Shown: positions 26,582 through 37,036, counted from the first letter of the stretch. The stretch is DNA of 50,643 nt from Bradyrhizobium uaiense (GCF_010811875.1 NZ_VKHP01000033.1:1-50643), one strand, 5' to 3'. Notes: a model not told the origin generated them from the sequence alone. Translations and numbers: made by a program.

Positions 26582-27581
26582 ACTCGACGCCGGCTTCCTG
26601 CGGCGTGAACTCGTAGACCGACGAGCAGAACTCGCAGGTCACGACGACCTTGCCGTCCTTGACCATCTCGGCGCGATCGTTCGGCGCAAAGCTCTTCAGC
26701 ATCGACGACACCGCATCGCGCGAGCAGGAGCACTGCGCGCGCAGCGGTTGCGGGTTGAAGACGCGAACGCCGCGCTCGTGGAACAGGCGGTACAACAGCC
26801 GCTCGCCGGAGAGATCGGGATCGATCAGCTCGACATCCTCGACGGTCGAGATCAGCGACTGACCCTCGACCCAGGCGTCGTCATCCGGCACGCTGTGCGT
26901 CGCCGTGCCCTCCGGCGCATCGCCGGGATGCAGATCGGCCTGCTTGGCGCGCTCCGGCGCCTTGGGCAGGAATTGCAGCAGGATTCCGCCGGCGCGCCAG
27001 TGCAGCTTGCCGCCTTCGCCGCCGCGCATCTCCTCGCCGACCGCAAGCCGCACCCGCGTCGGAATCTGCTCCGAGCGCAGCAAATATTCGTGGGCCGCCT
27101 CTTCGAGGCCGCCGCCGTCGAGCGCGACCAGCCCCTGGTAGCGGCTGGTGTTCGAGCCCTGATCGATGGTCATCGCAAGGTGGCCCTTGCCGAGCAGCTC
27201 GCCTGAGGTCTGTCCCGGCTTGAGAAGCGCCGCGTCGTAACGCGCATAGGCACGCAGCCGGTCGGGCGCCTGGAAATCGACGATCAGCAGCGAGACCGGG
27301 CCTTCGGTCCGGGTCTGCAGGATGAATCGACCCTCGAACTTGACGGACGAACCGAGCAGCGTAGTCAGCACGATGGCCTCGCCGAGCAGCTTGCCAACCG
27401 CCGGCGGATAATCGTGCTTGTGCAGGATCTCGTCGAGCGCGGGGCCGAGCCGGGTCAGCCGGCCACGCAAGTCCAGCGCGCCGACCTCGAAGGCCAGCAC
27501 GGTATCGTCGACAGGAACCGCTGACGGCGCGCGAGTGGGCGTCTCGGTCGTGATTTTGATGTCGGGGGATTGTGAAACCAT
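26580..27581 (-). CDS. hslO: Redox-regulated chaperone Hsp33
   Basis: A 333-residue Hsp33 holdase. The N-terminal substrate domain includes LGEAIVLTTLLGSSVKFEGRFILQTRTEGPV, and the C-terminal zinc center has four cysteines arranged CSC...CEFC (RAQCSCSRDAV and VVTCEFCSSVYEF). Oxidation of these cysteines releases zinc and activates the chaperone under peroxide or hypochlorite stress in known homologues. The protein is about 40 residues longer than E. coli Hsp33, mainly in an N-terminal extension (ITTETPTRAPSAVPVDD) and an acidic insert near 220-240. It lies downstream of argD-argF in the same direction, separated by a family B repeat. Confidence 0.96.
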   Translation of the reverse strand: MVSQSPDIKITTETPTRAPSAVPVDDTVLAFEVGALDLRGRLTRLGPALDEILHKHDYPPAVGKLLGEAIVLTTLLGSSVKFEGRFILQTRTEGPVSLLIVDFQAPDRLRAYARYDAALLKPGQTSGELLGKGHLAMTIDQGSNTSRYQGLVALDGGGLEEAAHEYLLRSEQIPTRVRLAVGEEMRGGEGGKLHWRAGGILLQFLPKAPERAKQADLHPGDAPEGTATHSVPDDDAWVEGQSLISTVEDVELIDPDLSGERLLYRLFHERGVRVFNPQPLRAQCSCSRDAVSSMLKSFAPNDRAEMVKDGKVVVTCEFCSSVYEFTPQEAGVE

Positions 27582-27641
27582 GGCGCTCTATCTGGGGTCT
27601 CGGACCGTGAAATAAAGGGGTTCACTAAGGCGGATATCTCC

Positions 27642-27771
27642 GTCGTCCCTGCGAAAGCAGGGACCCATAACCACCGATGTGAGTTGCTGCGCCAAGCTGG
27701 GGCCCCAGCTTTCGCAAAATTTACAACGGTGGTTATCGGTCCCGGGTCGCGCTTCGCTAGCCCGGGACGAC
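27642..27771. repeat. Palindromic repeat, family B copy 4
   Basis: It opens GTCGTCCCTGCGAAAGCAGG, includes CATAACCACCG and an inverse CGGTGGTTATCGG, and ends CTAGCCCGGGACGAC. The layout is nearest to copy 2. It separates argF from hslO. Confidence 0.85.
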
Positions 27772-27790
27772 AACGCTTACTTAGCTGCGC

Positions 27791-28716
27791 CTACGCGACT
27801 TCGTTAAAGCACCAGGCCAGAATGCCCTTCTGCGCATGCAGGCGGTTTTCCGCCTCGTCGAACACCACGGATTGCGGCCCGTCGATCACCTCGTCGGTGA
27901 CCTCCTCGCCGCGATGCGCGGGCAGGCAGTGCATGAACAGGGCGTCAGGCTTGGCGAGCGACATCAGCTTGGCATTGACCTGATAGGGCCGCAGCACGTT
28001 GTGACGGTGCTCACCCTCCTTGTCGCCCATCGACACCCAGGTGTCGGTGACGACGCAGTCGGCGCCGCGCACGGCGGCTTCCGGATCGGTGCCGAGCTTG
28101 ATCGGCGCGCCGGTCGCCTTGATCCAGTCGCGCATCGGCTTCTTCGGCGAAAGCTCCGGCGGGGTCGCGACATTGAGCTGGAACTTGAACCGTTCGGCCG
28201 CGTGCGCCCAGGAGGCCAGCACGTTGTTGTCGTCGCCGGTCCAGGCCACCGTCTTGCCCTCGATCGAGCCGCGATTTTCCTCGTAGGTCATGAGATCGGC
28301 CATCACCTGGCAGGGATGCGAGCGCCGGGTCAGGCCGTTGATGACGGGAACGGTGGCATGAGCCGCGAGTTCGAGCAGCGCGTCATGGTTGAGGATGCGG
28401 ATCATGATCGCATCGACATAGCGCGACAGCACGCGCGCGGTGTCGGCGATGGTCTCACCGCGGCCGAGCTGCATCTCTGCGCCGGTCAGCATGATGGATT
28501 CACCGCCGAGCTGGCGCATGCCGACGTCGAACGACACCCTTGTGCGGGTCGACGGGCGCTCGAAGATCATCGCGAGCGTCTTGCCTTCGAGCGGCTTCCT
28601 GCCCTTCTCATGCGCCTTCAGCTTCGCCTTCATGGCGGCTCCGGCGGAGAGCATGTTGCGTAGCTCGGCGAGCGGCAGCTCGTCGATGTCGAGGAAGTGA
28701 CGGACCGGCTTGCTCA

Positions 28717-28717
<1 letters not shown>
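27791..28717 (-). CDS. argF: Ornithine carbamoyltransferase
   Basis: A 308-residue enzyme making citrulline from ornithine and carbamoyl phosphate. The carbamoyl-phosphate loop reads [15 protein letters not shown] (SxRTR motif), the ornithine loop [10 protein letters not shown], and the catalytic [11 protein letters not shown] follows near the C-terminus. The initiator ATG shares its A with the final base of the argD stop (TGATG), so the two genes are translationally coupled. The gene belongs to arginine biosynthesis with argD. Confidence 0.97.
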
Positions 28718-29925
<1,208 letters not shown>

Positions 29926-29997
29926 GGCGTTCACTGACGGTTTTGAACCGACGATTGCCGCGCGCCTTGACGCCAGCGCAGCAACGGCCAGCTTCGG

Positions 29998-30031
29998 AAA
30001 ACAAAACGTGCCGCCTTTGCGGGCGGCACGT
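29998..30031 (-). terminator. Terminator-like hairpin in the argD leader
   Basis: A perfect 10-bp stem ACGTGCCGCC/GGCGGCACGT (30006-30015 with 30022-30031) is followed on the minus strand by TTTTGTTTT. It lies about 80 bases upstream of argD. It may end a short minus-strand transcript started in the argD-gcrA gap, or act as an attenuator for argD-argF. Confidence 0.55.
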
Positions 30032-30194
30032 GAGGGCCATTCTATGCGGCGGCTGGTCGGTGTCAATCGCCGGGAGCCTGCCCTTGCCGGCCTTCCTGCA
30101 ATGCGAAACCAGCGCAATCCGGAGCATTCCGGTGCGGTGGAAAAGCCTCATTGCAATGCTTAACTTTGTGGGAACATGTGGACGCACGGCCGCG

Positions 30195-30212
30195 GACTCT
30201 TGCGCCAGAGTC
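30195..30212. promoter_or_regulatory. Paired GANTC sites upstream of gcrA
   Basis: GACTC (30195-30199) and GAGTC (30208-30212) are CcrM methylation sites 13 bases apart, about 215 bases before gcrA. In Caulobacter, gcrA transcription is controlled by CcrM methylation, so these sites may link gcrA to replication. The gap from 30032 to 30423 holds no other feature I can support. Confidence 0.45.
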
Positions 30213-30423
30213 ACGCCATATTGTAGCGTTTGGCCTGTCGGGTACGACATCTCGTGCGGCAGTACTGGACCCTCTAAGTAGCCTTCGTGTCTCACGTAAA
30301 CGTTCGGGCGCAAGACCGCGCCCGGCGAGGGCTAAGGGATTCTGGCCGCAGGGATATTTGTCCAGATTTGGCTCGCAGCGCCGTTCCAATGACTGGCCGG
30401 CGCCATGCGAAAGGAAGAATGCG

Positions 30424-30936
30424 ATGACGGTATTGACCTGGTCCGACGATCGCGTCGAGCAGCTGAAGAAGCTCTGGGAGTCTGGCCTTTCGGCCAGCCA
30501 GATCGCAGCGGAACTTGGCAATGTGACGCGAAACGCCGTGATCGGCAAAGTGCACCGGCTCGGCCTCTCCGGCCGCGCCAAGGCCCCCTCGACAGCCGCC
30601 CCGCGGCAGCGCAAGGCCCGTCCCGCCCAGCACATGATGCGGGTGGCGCGCCCGGTCTCGCGCGGCAACACCGCGCTCGCGCACGCCTTCGAGGTCGAGA
30701 TGGAGGCCGATCCGATCTCCTACGACAACGTGGTGCCGATGAGCCAGCGGCTGTCGCTGCTCGAGCTCAACGAGGCCACCTGCCACTGGCCGGTCGGCGA
30801 TCCGTCGAGCCCGGAATTCTTCTTCTGCGGCGGCAAGGCACTCGGCGGCCTGCCCTATTGCGCGCATCACTCGCGCGTCGCCTACCAGCCCGCCGGCGAC
30901 CGCCGCAGGCCGTCGGCGAAGCCACAGATCAAGTAA
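30424..30936 (+). CDS. gcrA: Cell-cycle regulator GcrA
   Basis: A 170-residue regulator found only in Alphaproteobacteria. The N-terminal HTH reads WSDDRVEQLKKLWESGLSAS followed by QIAAELGNVTRNAVIGKVHR, which binds DNA carrying GANTC methylation. A basic linker follows, then the C-terminal domain that contacts sigma-70 region 2 (ATCHWPVGDPSSPEFFFCGG, YCAHHSRVAYQP). The start is fixed by the conserved MTVLTWSDDRVEQ. It sits alone, ahead of a strong terminator. Confidence 0.97.
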   Translation: MTVLTWSDDRVEQLKKLWESGLSASQIAAELGNVTRNAVIGKVHRLGLSGRAKAPSTAAPRQRKARPAQHMMRVARPVSRGNTALAHAFEVEMEADPISYDNVVPMSQRLSLLELNEATCHWPVGDPSSPEFFFCGGKALGGLPYCAHHSRVAYQPAGDRRRPSAKPQIK

Positions 30937-30970
30937 GCACTCGGGAAAAACTAGCCTGGACTGCAAAAGC

Positions 30971-30998
30971 AAATCCCCGCAAAAGCGGGGATTTTTTT
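30971..30998 (+). terminator. Rho-independent terminator of gcrA
   Basis: A perfect 10-bp stem AAATCCCCGC/GCGGGGATTT with loop AAAA (30971-30994) is followed by TTTT, 34 bases after the gcrA stop. Confidence 0.95.
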
Positions 30999-31041
30999 GT
31001 CGACGCATGCGCATCAAGACCCGAGCTAGGCGCGGTGCATG

Positions 31042-31270
31042 ACGTGAGGTGAGCACGCACGTCGGGCTCCCTCCCCCCTTGCGGGGGAGGGTTGGGGAGA
31101 GGGGTGAGCCCCGGGCTGTGGCGGAAGACGCGTAGCGACATCCTCTCAACCGAACCGACGGCGCTTGCGCTCTGCTTGCATTCTTCGCAACCGTCAGCGC
31201 AAGCGGCACCCCTCTCCCCAACCCTCCCCCGCAAGGGGGGAGGGAGCCAGACAGTGTGCTCACCTCACGC
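31042..31270. repeat. Family A terminal-inverted-repeat element, copy 2 with extended arms
   Basis: The core ends GGCTCCCTCCCCCCTTGCGG and their inverse (ending at 31249) are perfect over about 40 bases. Beyond the core, both flanks also match inversely (CGTGAGGTGAGCAC on the left, GTGCTCACCTCACG on the right). The spacer of about 110 bases is unrelated to the other copies. It fills the gcrA-phoB gap together with the gcrA terminator. Confidence 0.85.
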
Positions 31271-31332
31271 GATAACGAACCAATTCACGTCACCGCTTGC
31301 GGCGTTGTGGCGTGTGCTCGCGACACGCGCCG

Positions 31333-32043
31333 TTACGGCTGCGGCTCGGCCTTTGCGAAGCGGTCGTCGAGCGCATAGCCGGCGCCGCGCACGGTGCGGA
31401 TCGGATCCTGCTCGCGGCCCGGATTGAGCAGCTTGCGCAGCCGGCCGATATGCACGTCGACGGTGCGTTCATCGATATAGATGTCGCGGCCCCAGACGCT
31501 GTCGAGCAGCTGCTCGCGGCTGAACACGCGGCCGGGATGCTCGAGGAAGAATTCGAGCAAGCGATACTCGGTCGGCCCGAGATCGATCGGACGGCCCGAG
31601 CGCGCCACGCGGCGCTTCTCGCGGTCGAGCTCGATGTCGCCATAGGTCAGCACGGTCGCAAGACGTTCCGGGCTCGCGCGGCGCAACAGGCCCTTCACCC
31701 GTGCCAGCAGTTCCGGCACCGAGAACGGCTTGACGATGTAATCGTCGGCGCCCGTGGCGAGCCCGCGCACGCGCTCGCTCTCCTCGCCGCGCGCGGTCAG
31801 CATGATGATCGGAAGCTGCTTGGTCTCGGGCCGCGCCCGCAGGCGGCGGCACAGCTCGATGCCGGACAGGCCCGGCAGCATCCAGTCGAGTACCACGAGG
31901 TCGGGAACGCGCTCCTTCAGGCGGGTGTCGGCATCGTCGCCGCGCCCCACCGTCTCAACATCGTAGCCTTCCGCATCGAGGTTGTAGCGCAACAGCGTCG
32001 TCAGCGCTTCCTCGTCTTCGACTACCAGAATGCGTGCGCTCAT
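31333..32043 (-). CDS. phoB: Phosphate regulon response regulator PhoB
   Basis: A 236-residue OmpR-family regulator. The receiver begins MSARILVVEDEEAL, has Asp53 in VVLDWMLPGLSG as phosphoacceptor, and keeps the Lys of the YIVKPFSVPELLARV segment. The winged-helix domain shows PTEYRLLEFFLEHPGRVFSR and DERTVDVHIGRLRKLL, where the recognition helix reads the PHO box. PhoR (37037-38350) is its kinase. It is the last gene of the pho-pst group; phoU precedes it by a 128-base gap holding a palindromic element. Confidence 0.97.
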   Translation of the reverse strand: MSARILVVEDEEALTTLLRYNLDAEGYDVETVGRGDDADTRLKERVPDLVVLDWMLPGLSGIELCRRLRARPETKQLPIIMLTARGEESERVRGLATGADDYIVKPFSVPELLARVKGLLRRASPERLATVLTYGDIELDREKRRVARSGRPIDLGPTEYRLLEFFLEHPGRVFSREQLLDSVWGRDIYIDERTVDVHIGRLRKLLNPGREQDPIRTVRGAGYALDDRFAKAEPQP

Positions 32044-32110
32044 CGGTCTAAGTTCTTTCTCTGTGGTGATCCGTTGCCCAGACGCAAACCGAAACGCTTA
32101 CTTCCGTCGG

Positions 32111-32171
32111 CATGATCCCCGCGGAAACGATTTGTCGCGAAGACAATCCATTTCCGCACGCGTGGATCATG
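32111..32171. repeat. GATCATG palindromic element between phoU and phoB
   Basis: The imperfect inverted ends CATGATCCCCGCGGAAA and the TTTCCGC...GTGGATCATG side meet around an internal GTCGCGAAGAC hairpin. The element ends at the phoU stop codon. It is related to the element on the other side of phoU. Confidence 0.65.
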
Positions 32172-32888
32172 TCAGGTACCCGGCACCGTGGTGGCAAAGT
32201 TGGTCATGTCGCCCTTCGGGCGCTTGTCGGTGATCTGCTGGCCTTCGATCATGTAGAACACGGTCTCGGCGATATTGGTGGCGTGATCGCCGATCCGCTC
32301 GATATTCTTGGCGCAGAACATCAGATGGATGCAGAACGAGATGTTGCGCGGATCCTCCATCATGTAGGTGAGCAGCTCGCGAAACAGCGAGGTGCAGATC
32401 GCATCGACTTCCTCGTCGCCCTTCCAGACGTTCATCGCCGCCGGCAGATCGTGCGCGGCATAGGCGTCGAGCACCGACTTGACCTGCGACAGCACGAGGT
32501 CGGTCATGTGCTCCAGGCCGCGGATCAGCTTCAGCGGCTGGAAATCGCTCTCCAGCGCCGCGACGCGCTTGCCCATGTTCTTGGCGAGGTCGCCGATCCG
32601 CTCGAGATCGGTGGCGACGCGCATTGCGCTGACGATTTCACGCAGGTCGATCGCCATCGGCTGGCGGCGGGCGATCGTCAGCACCGCGCGCTCTTCGATG
32701 ACGCGCTGCAGATTGTCGATCTCGATGTCGGCGGCGACCACGCGCTTGCCGAGCGCGACGTCGCGCCGGATCAGCGCGTCGACCGACTCGGTAATCATCC
32801 GCTCGACGAGGCCGCCCATCTCGGCGACCAGGCGGGTCAATTCCTGCAGGTCGCTGTCGAATGCCTTGGCGGTATGTTCAGAAGCCAT
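32172..32888 (-). CDS. phoU: Phosphate signalling protein PhoU
   Basis: A 238-residue protein of two three-helix PhoU repeats. Each repeat carries the conserved metal/contact motif: RVATDLERIGDLAKNMGKR in the first and CAKNIERIGDHATNIAETVFYMIEG in the second (E/DxxR..D). PhoU joins PhoR to the Pst transporter and switches the Pho response off when phosphate is plentiful; loss usually makes PhoB constitutively active and phosphate uptake toxic. The start MASEHTAKAFDSDL is standard. Gaps to pstB (104 bases) and phoB (128 bases) are both filled by palindromic elements. Confidence 0.97.
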   Translation of the reverse strand: MASEHTAKAFDSDLQELTRLVAEMGGLVERMITESVDALIRRDVALGKRVVAADIEIDNLQRVIEERAVLTIARRQPMAIDLREIVSAMRVATDLERIGDLAKNMGKRVAALESDFQPLKLIRGLEHMTDLVLSQVKSVLDAYAAHDLPAAMNVWKGDEEVDAICTSLFRELLTYMMEDPRNISFCIHLMFCAKNIERIGDHATNIAETVFYMIEGQQITDKRPKGDMTNFATTVPGT

Positions 32889-32903
32889 CGTCCCTCTCCC
32901 CTC

Positions 32904-32992
32904 GATCATGATCCCCGGGGGATCATGATCTCGTGTCCATGTTTCAGCATGATCCGATCGGAAAACCGGTTCCCACTTTTCCGGATCATGCT
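32904..32992. repeat. Double palindrome between pstB and phoU
   Basis: A perfect 27-base palindrome (32904-32930) with arms GATCATGATCCCC is followed by a second palindromic element (32946-32992) with ends AGCATGATCCG and CGGATCATGCT and inner AAAACCGGTTCCC. The second ends directly at the pstB stop codon. Similar GATCATG elements are widely repeated in Rhizobiales, as far as I recall. Confidence 0.8.
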
Positions 32993-33811
32993 CTAGCCGA
33001 ATCGGCCGGTGATGTAGTCCTGGGTCCGTCGATCGCTCGGCGACGTGAAGATCTTGTTGGTGTCGTCGAATTCGATCAGCTCGCCGAGATACATGAAGGC
33101 GGTCTTGTCGGAGACGCGCGCCGCCTGCTGCATGTTGTGGGTGACGATCGCGATCGTGTAGTCCTCGGAGAGCTCCTGGATCAGCTCCTCGACCTTGGCG
33201 GTCGAGATCGGATCGAGCGCCGAGCACGGCTCGTCGAACAGGATCACTTCGGGACGCACCGCCACGGTGCGCGCGATGCACAGGCGCTGCTGCTGGCCGC
33301 CGGAGAGCGACAGGCCGGAAGCGTTCAGCTTGTCCTTGACCTCGTTCCACAGCGCGCCGCCGCGCAACGCCTTCTCGACCCGGTCGTCCATCTCGGACTT
33401 CGAGATCTTCTCGTAGAGGCGGATGCCGAAGGCGATGTTCTCGTAGATCGTCATCGGGAACGGCGTCGGCTTCTGGAACACCATGCCGACCCGCGCGCGC
33501 AGCAGATTGAGGTCGAGCTTGGGATCGAGAATGTTGGTCTGATCCAGCATCAGCTGGCCGACCGCGCGCTGGCCCGGATAGAGGTCATACATCCGGTTGA
33601 AGATGCGCAGCAGGGTCGACTTGCCGCAGCCGGACGGGCCGATGAACGCCGTGACGCGGTTGGTGCCGAGCGTCAGGTTGATGTTCTTCAGCGCGTGATG
33701 CTCGCCGTAATAGAAGTTGAGGTTGCGCACCGTGACTTTCGGCTGCGCTTCGGGAAGCGGAACCTGGGGAACGTGGCCCGCGGCAGTCGTTGAGACGGAA
33801 AGCTCGGTCAT
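32993..33811 (-). CDS. pstB: Phosphate ABC transporter ATP-binding protein PstB
   Basis: A 272-residue ABC ATPase. Walker A is GPSGCGKST, the Q loop lies in [17 protein letters not shown], the signature is [17 protein letters not shown], Walker [13 protein letters not shown] and the switch His lies in [22 protein letters not shown] wording is specific for PstB. It energises phosphate import by PstA and PstC. The start ATG overlaps the pstA stop (ATGA). The first 25 residues form a variable tail, as in many alphaproteobacterial PstB. Confidence 0.98.
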   Translation of the reverse strand: MTELSVSTTAAGHVPQVPLPEAQPKVTVRNLNFYYGEHHALKNINLTLGTNRVTAFIGPSGCGKSTLLRIFNRMYDLYPGQRAVGQLMLDQTNILDPKLDLNLLRARVGMVFQKPTPFPMTIYENIAFGIRLYEKISKSEMDDRVEKALRGGALWNEVKDKLNASGLSLSGGQQQRLCIARTVAVRPEVILFDEPCSALDPISTAKVEELIQELSEDYTIAIVTHNMQQAARVSDKTAFMYLGELIEFDDTNKIFTSPSDRRTQDYITGRFG

Positions 33812-34653
33812 TTTGCGGCCCTTTCGGCACCAAGGATGCGCGCGCCGATATTCAGTGCGAGCACGGTGAATGTGATGAGCAGTGCGCCGCTCCACGCCAG
33901 CTCTTTCCAGTAGGCGTAGGGGCTCTGCACGAAGTTGTTGATGGTCACCGGCAGGTTGGCCATCGTCTTGGTCAAGTCCCAGCTGAAGAACTGGTTCGAC
34001 AGCGCGGTGAACAGCAGCGGCGCGGTCTCGCCGGCAACGCGGGCGGTCGCCAGCAGCACGCCGGTAATCAGACCCGATCGCGCAGCACGATAAGCGATCC
34101 GCTTGATCACCAGCGAGCGCGGCAGGCCCAGCGCGGAGGCCGCCTCGCGCAGCGGATTGGGCACCAGCAGCAGCATGTCCTCGGTGGTGCGCAGCACGAC
34201 CGGGATCACGATCACGGCGAGCGCAAGGCTGCCAGCGATCGCCGAGAAGCCGCGCATCGGCACCACGACCGCGCCGTAGATGAACAGGCCGATGATGATC
34301 GACGGCGCGCTGAGCAGGATGTCGTTGATGAAGCGGATCACCGAGGTGAGCTTGTCGTGCTTGCCGTATTCGGCGAGGTAAGTGCCGGCGAACAGGCCGA
34401 GCGGCGCGCCGATGCCGACGCCGATCACGGTCATGATGACCGAGCCGACGATGGCGTTGAGCAGACCGCCCTCGGTCGAGCCCGGCGGCGGCGTGTTCTG
34501 GGTGAACAGCTGCACGCTGAGGCCGGCCAGGCCGTTATAGACCAGCGTGAACAGGATCAGCGCCAGCCAGGTGACGCCGAACAGCGCCGCGCCGACGCAA
34601 AGTGCGCGGATGACGATGTCGCTGCGGCGGCGGGATTTGTAGATCGGGTTCAT
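33808..34653 (-). CDS. pstA: Phosphate ABC transporter permease PstA
   Basis: A 281-residue permease with six hydrophobic helices. The cytoplasmic EAA loop is [29 protein letters not shown], where it couples to Pst[21 protein letters not shown] sequence and [20 protein letters not shown] are PstA-specific. The start [12 protein letters not shown] is chosen because the open frame upstream (MKRKRGSS) overlaps the pstC end. Its stop overlaps the pstB start and its own start lies 4 bases after the pstC stop. Confidence 0.97.
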   Translation of the reverse strand: MNPIYKSRRRSDIVIRALCVGAALFGVTWLALILFTLVYNGLAGLSVQLFTQNTPPPGSTEGGLLNAIVGSVIMTVIGVGIGAPLGLFAGTYLAEYGKHDKLTSVIRFINDILLSAPSIIIGLFIYGAVVVPMRGFSAIAGSLALAVIVIPVVLRTTEDMLLLVPNPLREAASALGLPRSLVIKRIAYRAARSGLITGVLLATARVAGETAPLLFTALSNQFFSWDLTKTMANLPVTINNFVQSPYAYWKELAWSGALLITFTVLALNIGARILGAERAAK

Positions 34654-34657
34654 GGCG

Positions 34658-35656
34658 CTACTTCCCCGCTTTCGTTTCAAGCCGCATCAGCATCAGCCGG
34701 GCGCCGGCGAGCACGAAGAAGGTCAGCACGAACAGCAGGAGGCCAAGCAGGATCAGGCCGGACTGGTGCAGGCCGTCGCTCTCGGCAAATTCGCTAGCGA
34801 TCGCCGCCGAGATCGTGGTGCCCGGCGCGAAGATCGACGACGAGATGCGGAACGAGTTGCCGATGATGAAAGTCACCGCCATGGTCTCGCCGAGTGCGCG
34901 GCCGAGCGCCAGCATGATGCCGCCGATCACGCCGACCCTTGTGTAGGGGATCACGACGCTGCGGACGACTTCCCAGGTGGTGCAGCCCATGCCGTAGGCG
35001 GCTTCCTTGAGCACCGGCGGCACGGTCTTGAACACGTCGACCGAGATCGCGGTGATGAAGGGCAGCACCATGATGGCAAGGATCAGCGCCGCGTTGAACA
35101 GGCTGAGATAGGACGGCGGGCCAGCGAACACCGCGCCCAGCACCGGAACGCCCTCGAAGATCCGGATCATGAAGGGCTGGAAGGTATTGGCCAGGAACGG
35201 GCCCAGCACGAAGAAGCCCCACATGCCGTAGATGATCGAGGGGATGCCGGCGAGCAGTTCGATGGCGATGCCGATCGGGCGGCGCAGCATCTGCGGGCAG
35301 AGCTCGGTGAGGAACACGGCGATGCCGATGCCGACCGGGATCGCGATCAGCATCGCGATGACCGAGGTGATCAGCGTGCCGTAGATCGGGCCGAGCGCGC
35401 CGAGTACCGGCGGATCGGCCGAGGGCGCCCAGCGCTGGGTCCAGAGGAAGGCGAAGCCGTATTCCTTCATCGCCGGCCAGGCGCCGACGATCAGCGACAG
35501 GATGATGCCGCCGAGGATCAACAGGACCGAAATCGCCGAGATGCGGGTGATCCAATAGAAGGTGAGGTCACCCAGCTTGAAGGCGCTGAGGGCCTTGGCG
35601 CGATCGTAAGGTCCGGCGGCTTCCATCACATCGCTCTGAACAGCCATGTCTGCCAC
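34658..35656 (-). CDS. pstC: Phosphate ABC transporter permease PstC
   Basis: A 332-residue permease with six to eight hydrophobic helices. The EAA loop [30 protein letters not shown] and the [20 protein letters not shown] block identify PstC. Two starts are possible. A GTG at 35656 has GAGG eight bases upstream and is preferred here; an ATG three codons later, at 35647, gives a 329-residue protein and a poor ribosome distance. The gap between pstS and pstC is about 233 bases and holds a strong hairpin, unlike the tight pstC-pstA-pstB junctions. Confidence 0.96.
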   Translation of the reverse strand: MADMAVQSDVMEAAGPYDRAKALSAFKLGDLTFYWITRISAISVLLILGGIILSLIVGAWPAMKEYGFAFLWTQRWAPSADPPVLGALGPIYGTLITSVIAMLIAIPVGIGIAVFLTELCPQMLRRPIGIAIELLAGIPSIIYGMWGFFVLGPFLANTFQPFMIRIFEGVPVLGAVFAGPPSYLSLFNAALILAIMVLPFITAISVDVFKTVPPVLKEAAYGMGCTTWEVVRSVVIPYTRVGVIGGIMLALGRALGETMAVTFIIGNSFRISSSIFAPGTTISAAIASEFAESDGLHQSGLILLGLLLFVLTFFVLAGARLMLMRLETKAGK

Positions 35657-35838
35657 GCCAATTTCCTCTTTTTTATTTAAAAGCTGCACCAACCGCTACG
35701 CCCCCGAAGCGATCTTCATCGACGCATGAGGCCGGACGTCGTTCCGGTTGCGCCTCCCGGGGCGCGAACCCCGGGCCCAATCCGCGTATCTTGCCGCGTT
35801 TCTTGCCGCGGTGATGGGGCCCGGTCTTGGTCGCTCAA

Positions 35839-35869
35839 CCTGTGCCGCCCCCTTGGGAGGCGGCACAGG
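35839..35869 (-). promoter_or_regulatory. Intercistronic hairpin after pstS
   Basis: A perfect 11-bp stem CCTGTGCCGCC/GGCGGCACAGG with a nine-base loop lies 21 bases after the pstS stop. No T run follows on the minus strand, so it is better read as a hairpin that shields pstS mRNA and lets pstS exceed pstCAB, as is usual for binding-protein genes. The rest of the 35700-35838 gap holds short GC-rich palindromes only. Confidence 0.6.
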
Positions 35870-35889
35870 CCTCATTCGAAGCGTTGGAC

Positions 35890-36900
35890 TTAGCTCTTGA
35901 TGTCCGAGGACCAGGTCTTCTCGATCAGCTTGACGACCGAGTCCGGCATCGGGATGTAGTCGAGCTCTTCGGCCGCCTTGCCACCCTTCTCGAAGGCGTA
36001 CTTGAAGAACTTGAGCGCTTCCTGCGAGGCCGCCTTGTCGGTCGAGTCCTTGTGCATCAGGATGAAGGTCGCCGCGGTGATCGGCCAGGAGGCTTCGCCG
36101 GGCTGGTCGGTCAGGATCACGTAATAGCCGGGGGCCTTGGACCAGTCGGCATTCGACGCAGCAGCCTGGAAGGCGGCAATGGTCGGCTGCACGGTCTTGC
36201 CGGCCTTGTTGACCAGCGCAGTGTAGGTCAGCTTGTTCTGCTTGGCGTAGGCGTATTCGACATAGCCGATCGCGTTCTTGGTCTGGCTGATGTTGCCGGC
36301 AACGCCTTCGTTGCCCTTGGCGCCGACGCCGACCGGCCATTCGACCACGGTGCCGGAACCGACCTTGGACTTCCAGTCGGCGTTCGACTTGGAGAGGTAG
36401 TCGGTGAAGTTGAAGGTGGTGCCCGAACCATCCGAACGGCGGACGACGGTGATCGCATCGGCCGGCAGGGTCAGCTTCGGATTGAGCTTGGCGATCGCCG
36501 CGTCGTTCCACTTGGTGATCTTGCCGAGATAGATGTCGCCGAGCACTTCGCCGGAGAGCACGAGATCGCCCGGCTTGACGCCTTCGACGTTCACGACCGA
36601 AACGATCGCGCCCATCACCATCGGCCACTGGACGAGGCCGTCCTTCTCGAGCTGCTCCGCCTTGAGCGGCGCGTCGGTCGCACCGAAGGTCACGGTCTTG
36701 GCCTGGATCTGCTTGATGCCGGCGCCCGAACCGATCGACTGATAGTTCAGGCCATTGCCGGTGTCCTTCTTGTAGGCGTCAGCCCACTTCGAATAGATCG
36801 GGAACGGAAACGTTGCGCCCGCGCCGGTAATATCGGCAGCGAAGGCCGACGTCGACGCGGCCACCAGGCCGGCAGCGACGATTGCTTTGATGAAATTCAT
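35890..36900 (-). CDS. pstS: Phosphate-binding protein PstS
   Basis: A 336-residue periplasmic binding protein. The signal peptide is [17 protein letters not shown], and the mature N-terminus is [20 protein letters not shown], the classical PstS opening with TGAGATFP phosphate ligands. [18 protein letters not shown] supplies the Arg/Ser/Thr ligands, and [11 protein letters not shown] is also typical. The start MNFIKAIV is chosen; the open frame upstream reads through the leader. It is first in the pst operon, with a PHO box 99 bases before the start. Confidence 0.98.
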   Translation of the reverse strand: MNFIKAIVAAGLVAASTSAFAADITGAGATFPFPIYSKWADAYKKDTGNGLNYQSIGSGAGIKQIQAKTVTFGATDAPLKAEQLEKDGLVQWPMVMGAIVSVVNVEGVKPGDLVLSGEVLGDIYLGKITKWNDAAIAKLNPKLTLPADAITVVRRSDGSGTTFNFTDYLSKSNADWKSKVGSGTVVEWPVGVGAKGNEGVAGNISQTKNAIGYVEYAYAKQNKLTYTALVNKAGKTVQPTIAAFQAAASNADWSKAPGYYVILTDQPGEASWPITAATFILMHKDSTDKAASQEALKFFKYAFEKGGKAAEELDYIPMPDSVVKLIEKTWSSDIKS

Positions 36901-36998
36901 GGGGTGGTCTCCATCTTGTGAGCGAAGCGCCGAATGCGCCCGATCGCGCTCACGCCGGTCCATCTAAGAGCGGTCGGTGCCGCTTTTACGAAGGTTGG

Positions 36999-37016
36999 AT
37001 GACACTTGGATGACAG
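36999..37016 (-). promoter_or_regulatory. PHO box controlling pstSCAB-phoU-phoB
   Basis: On the minus strand the site reads CTGTCATCCAAGTGTCAT: two 7-base CTGTCAT-type half sites separated by four bases. This is the known PhoB binding arrangement. It lies 99 bases before pstS and 21 bases after the phoR stop, so phoR is outside this promoter's reach. Confidence 0.92.
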
Positions 37017-37036
37017 TTCTAAGCGACTGAAAACGC

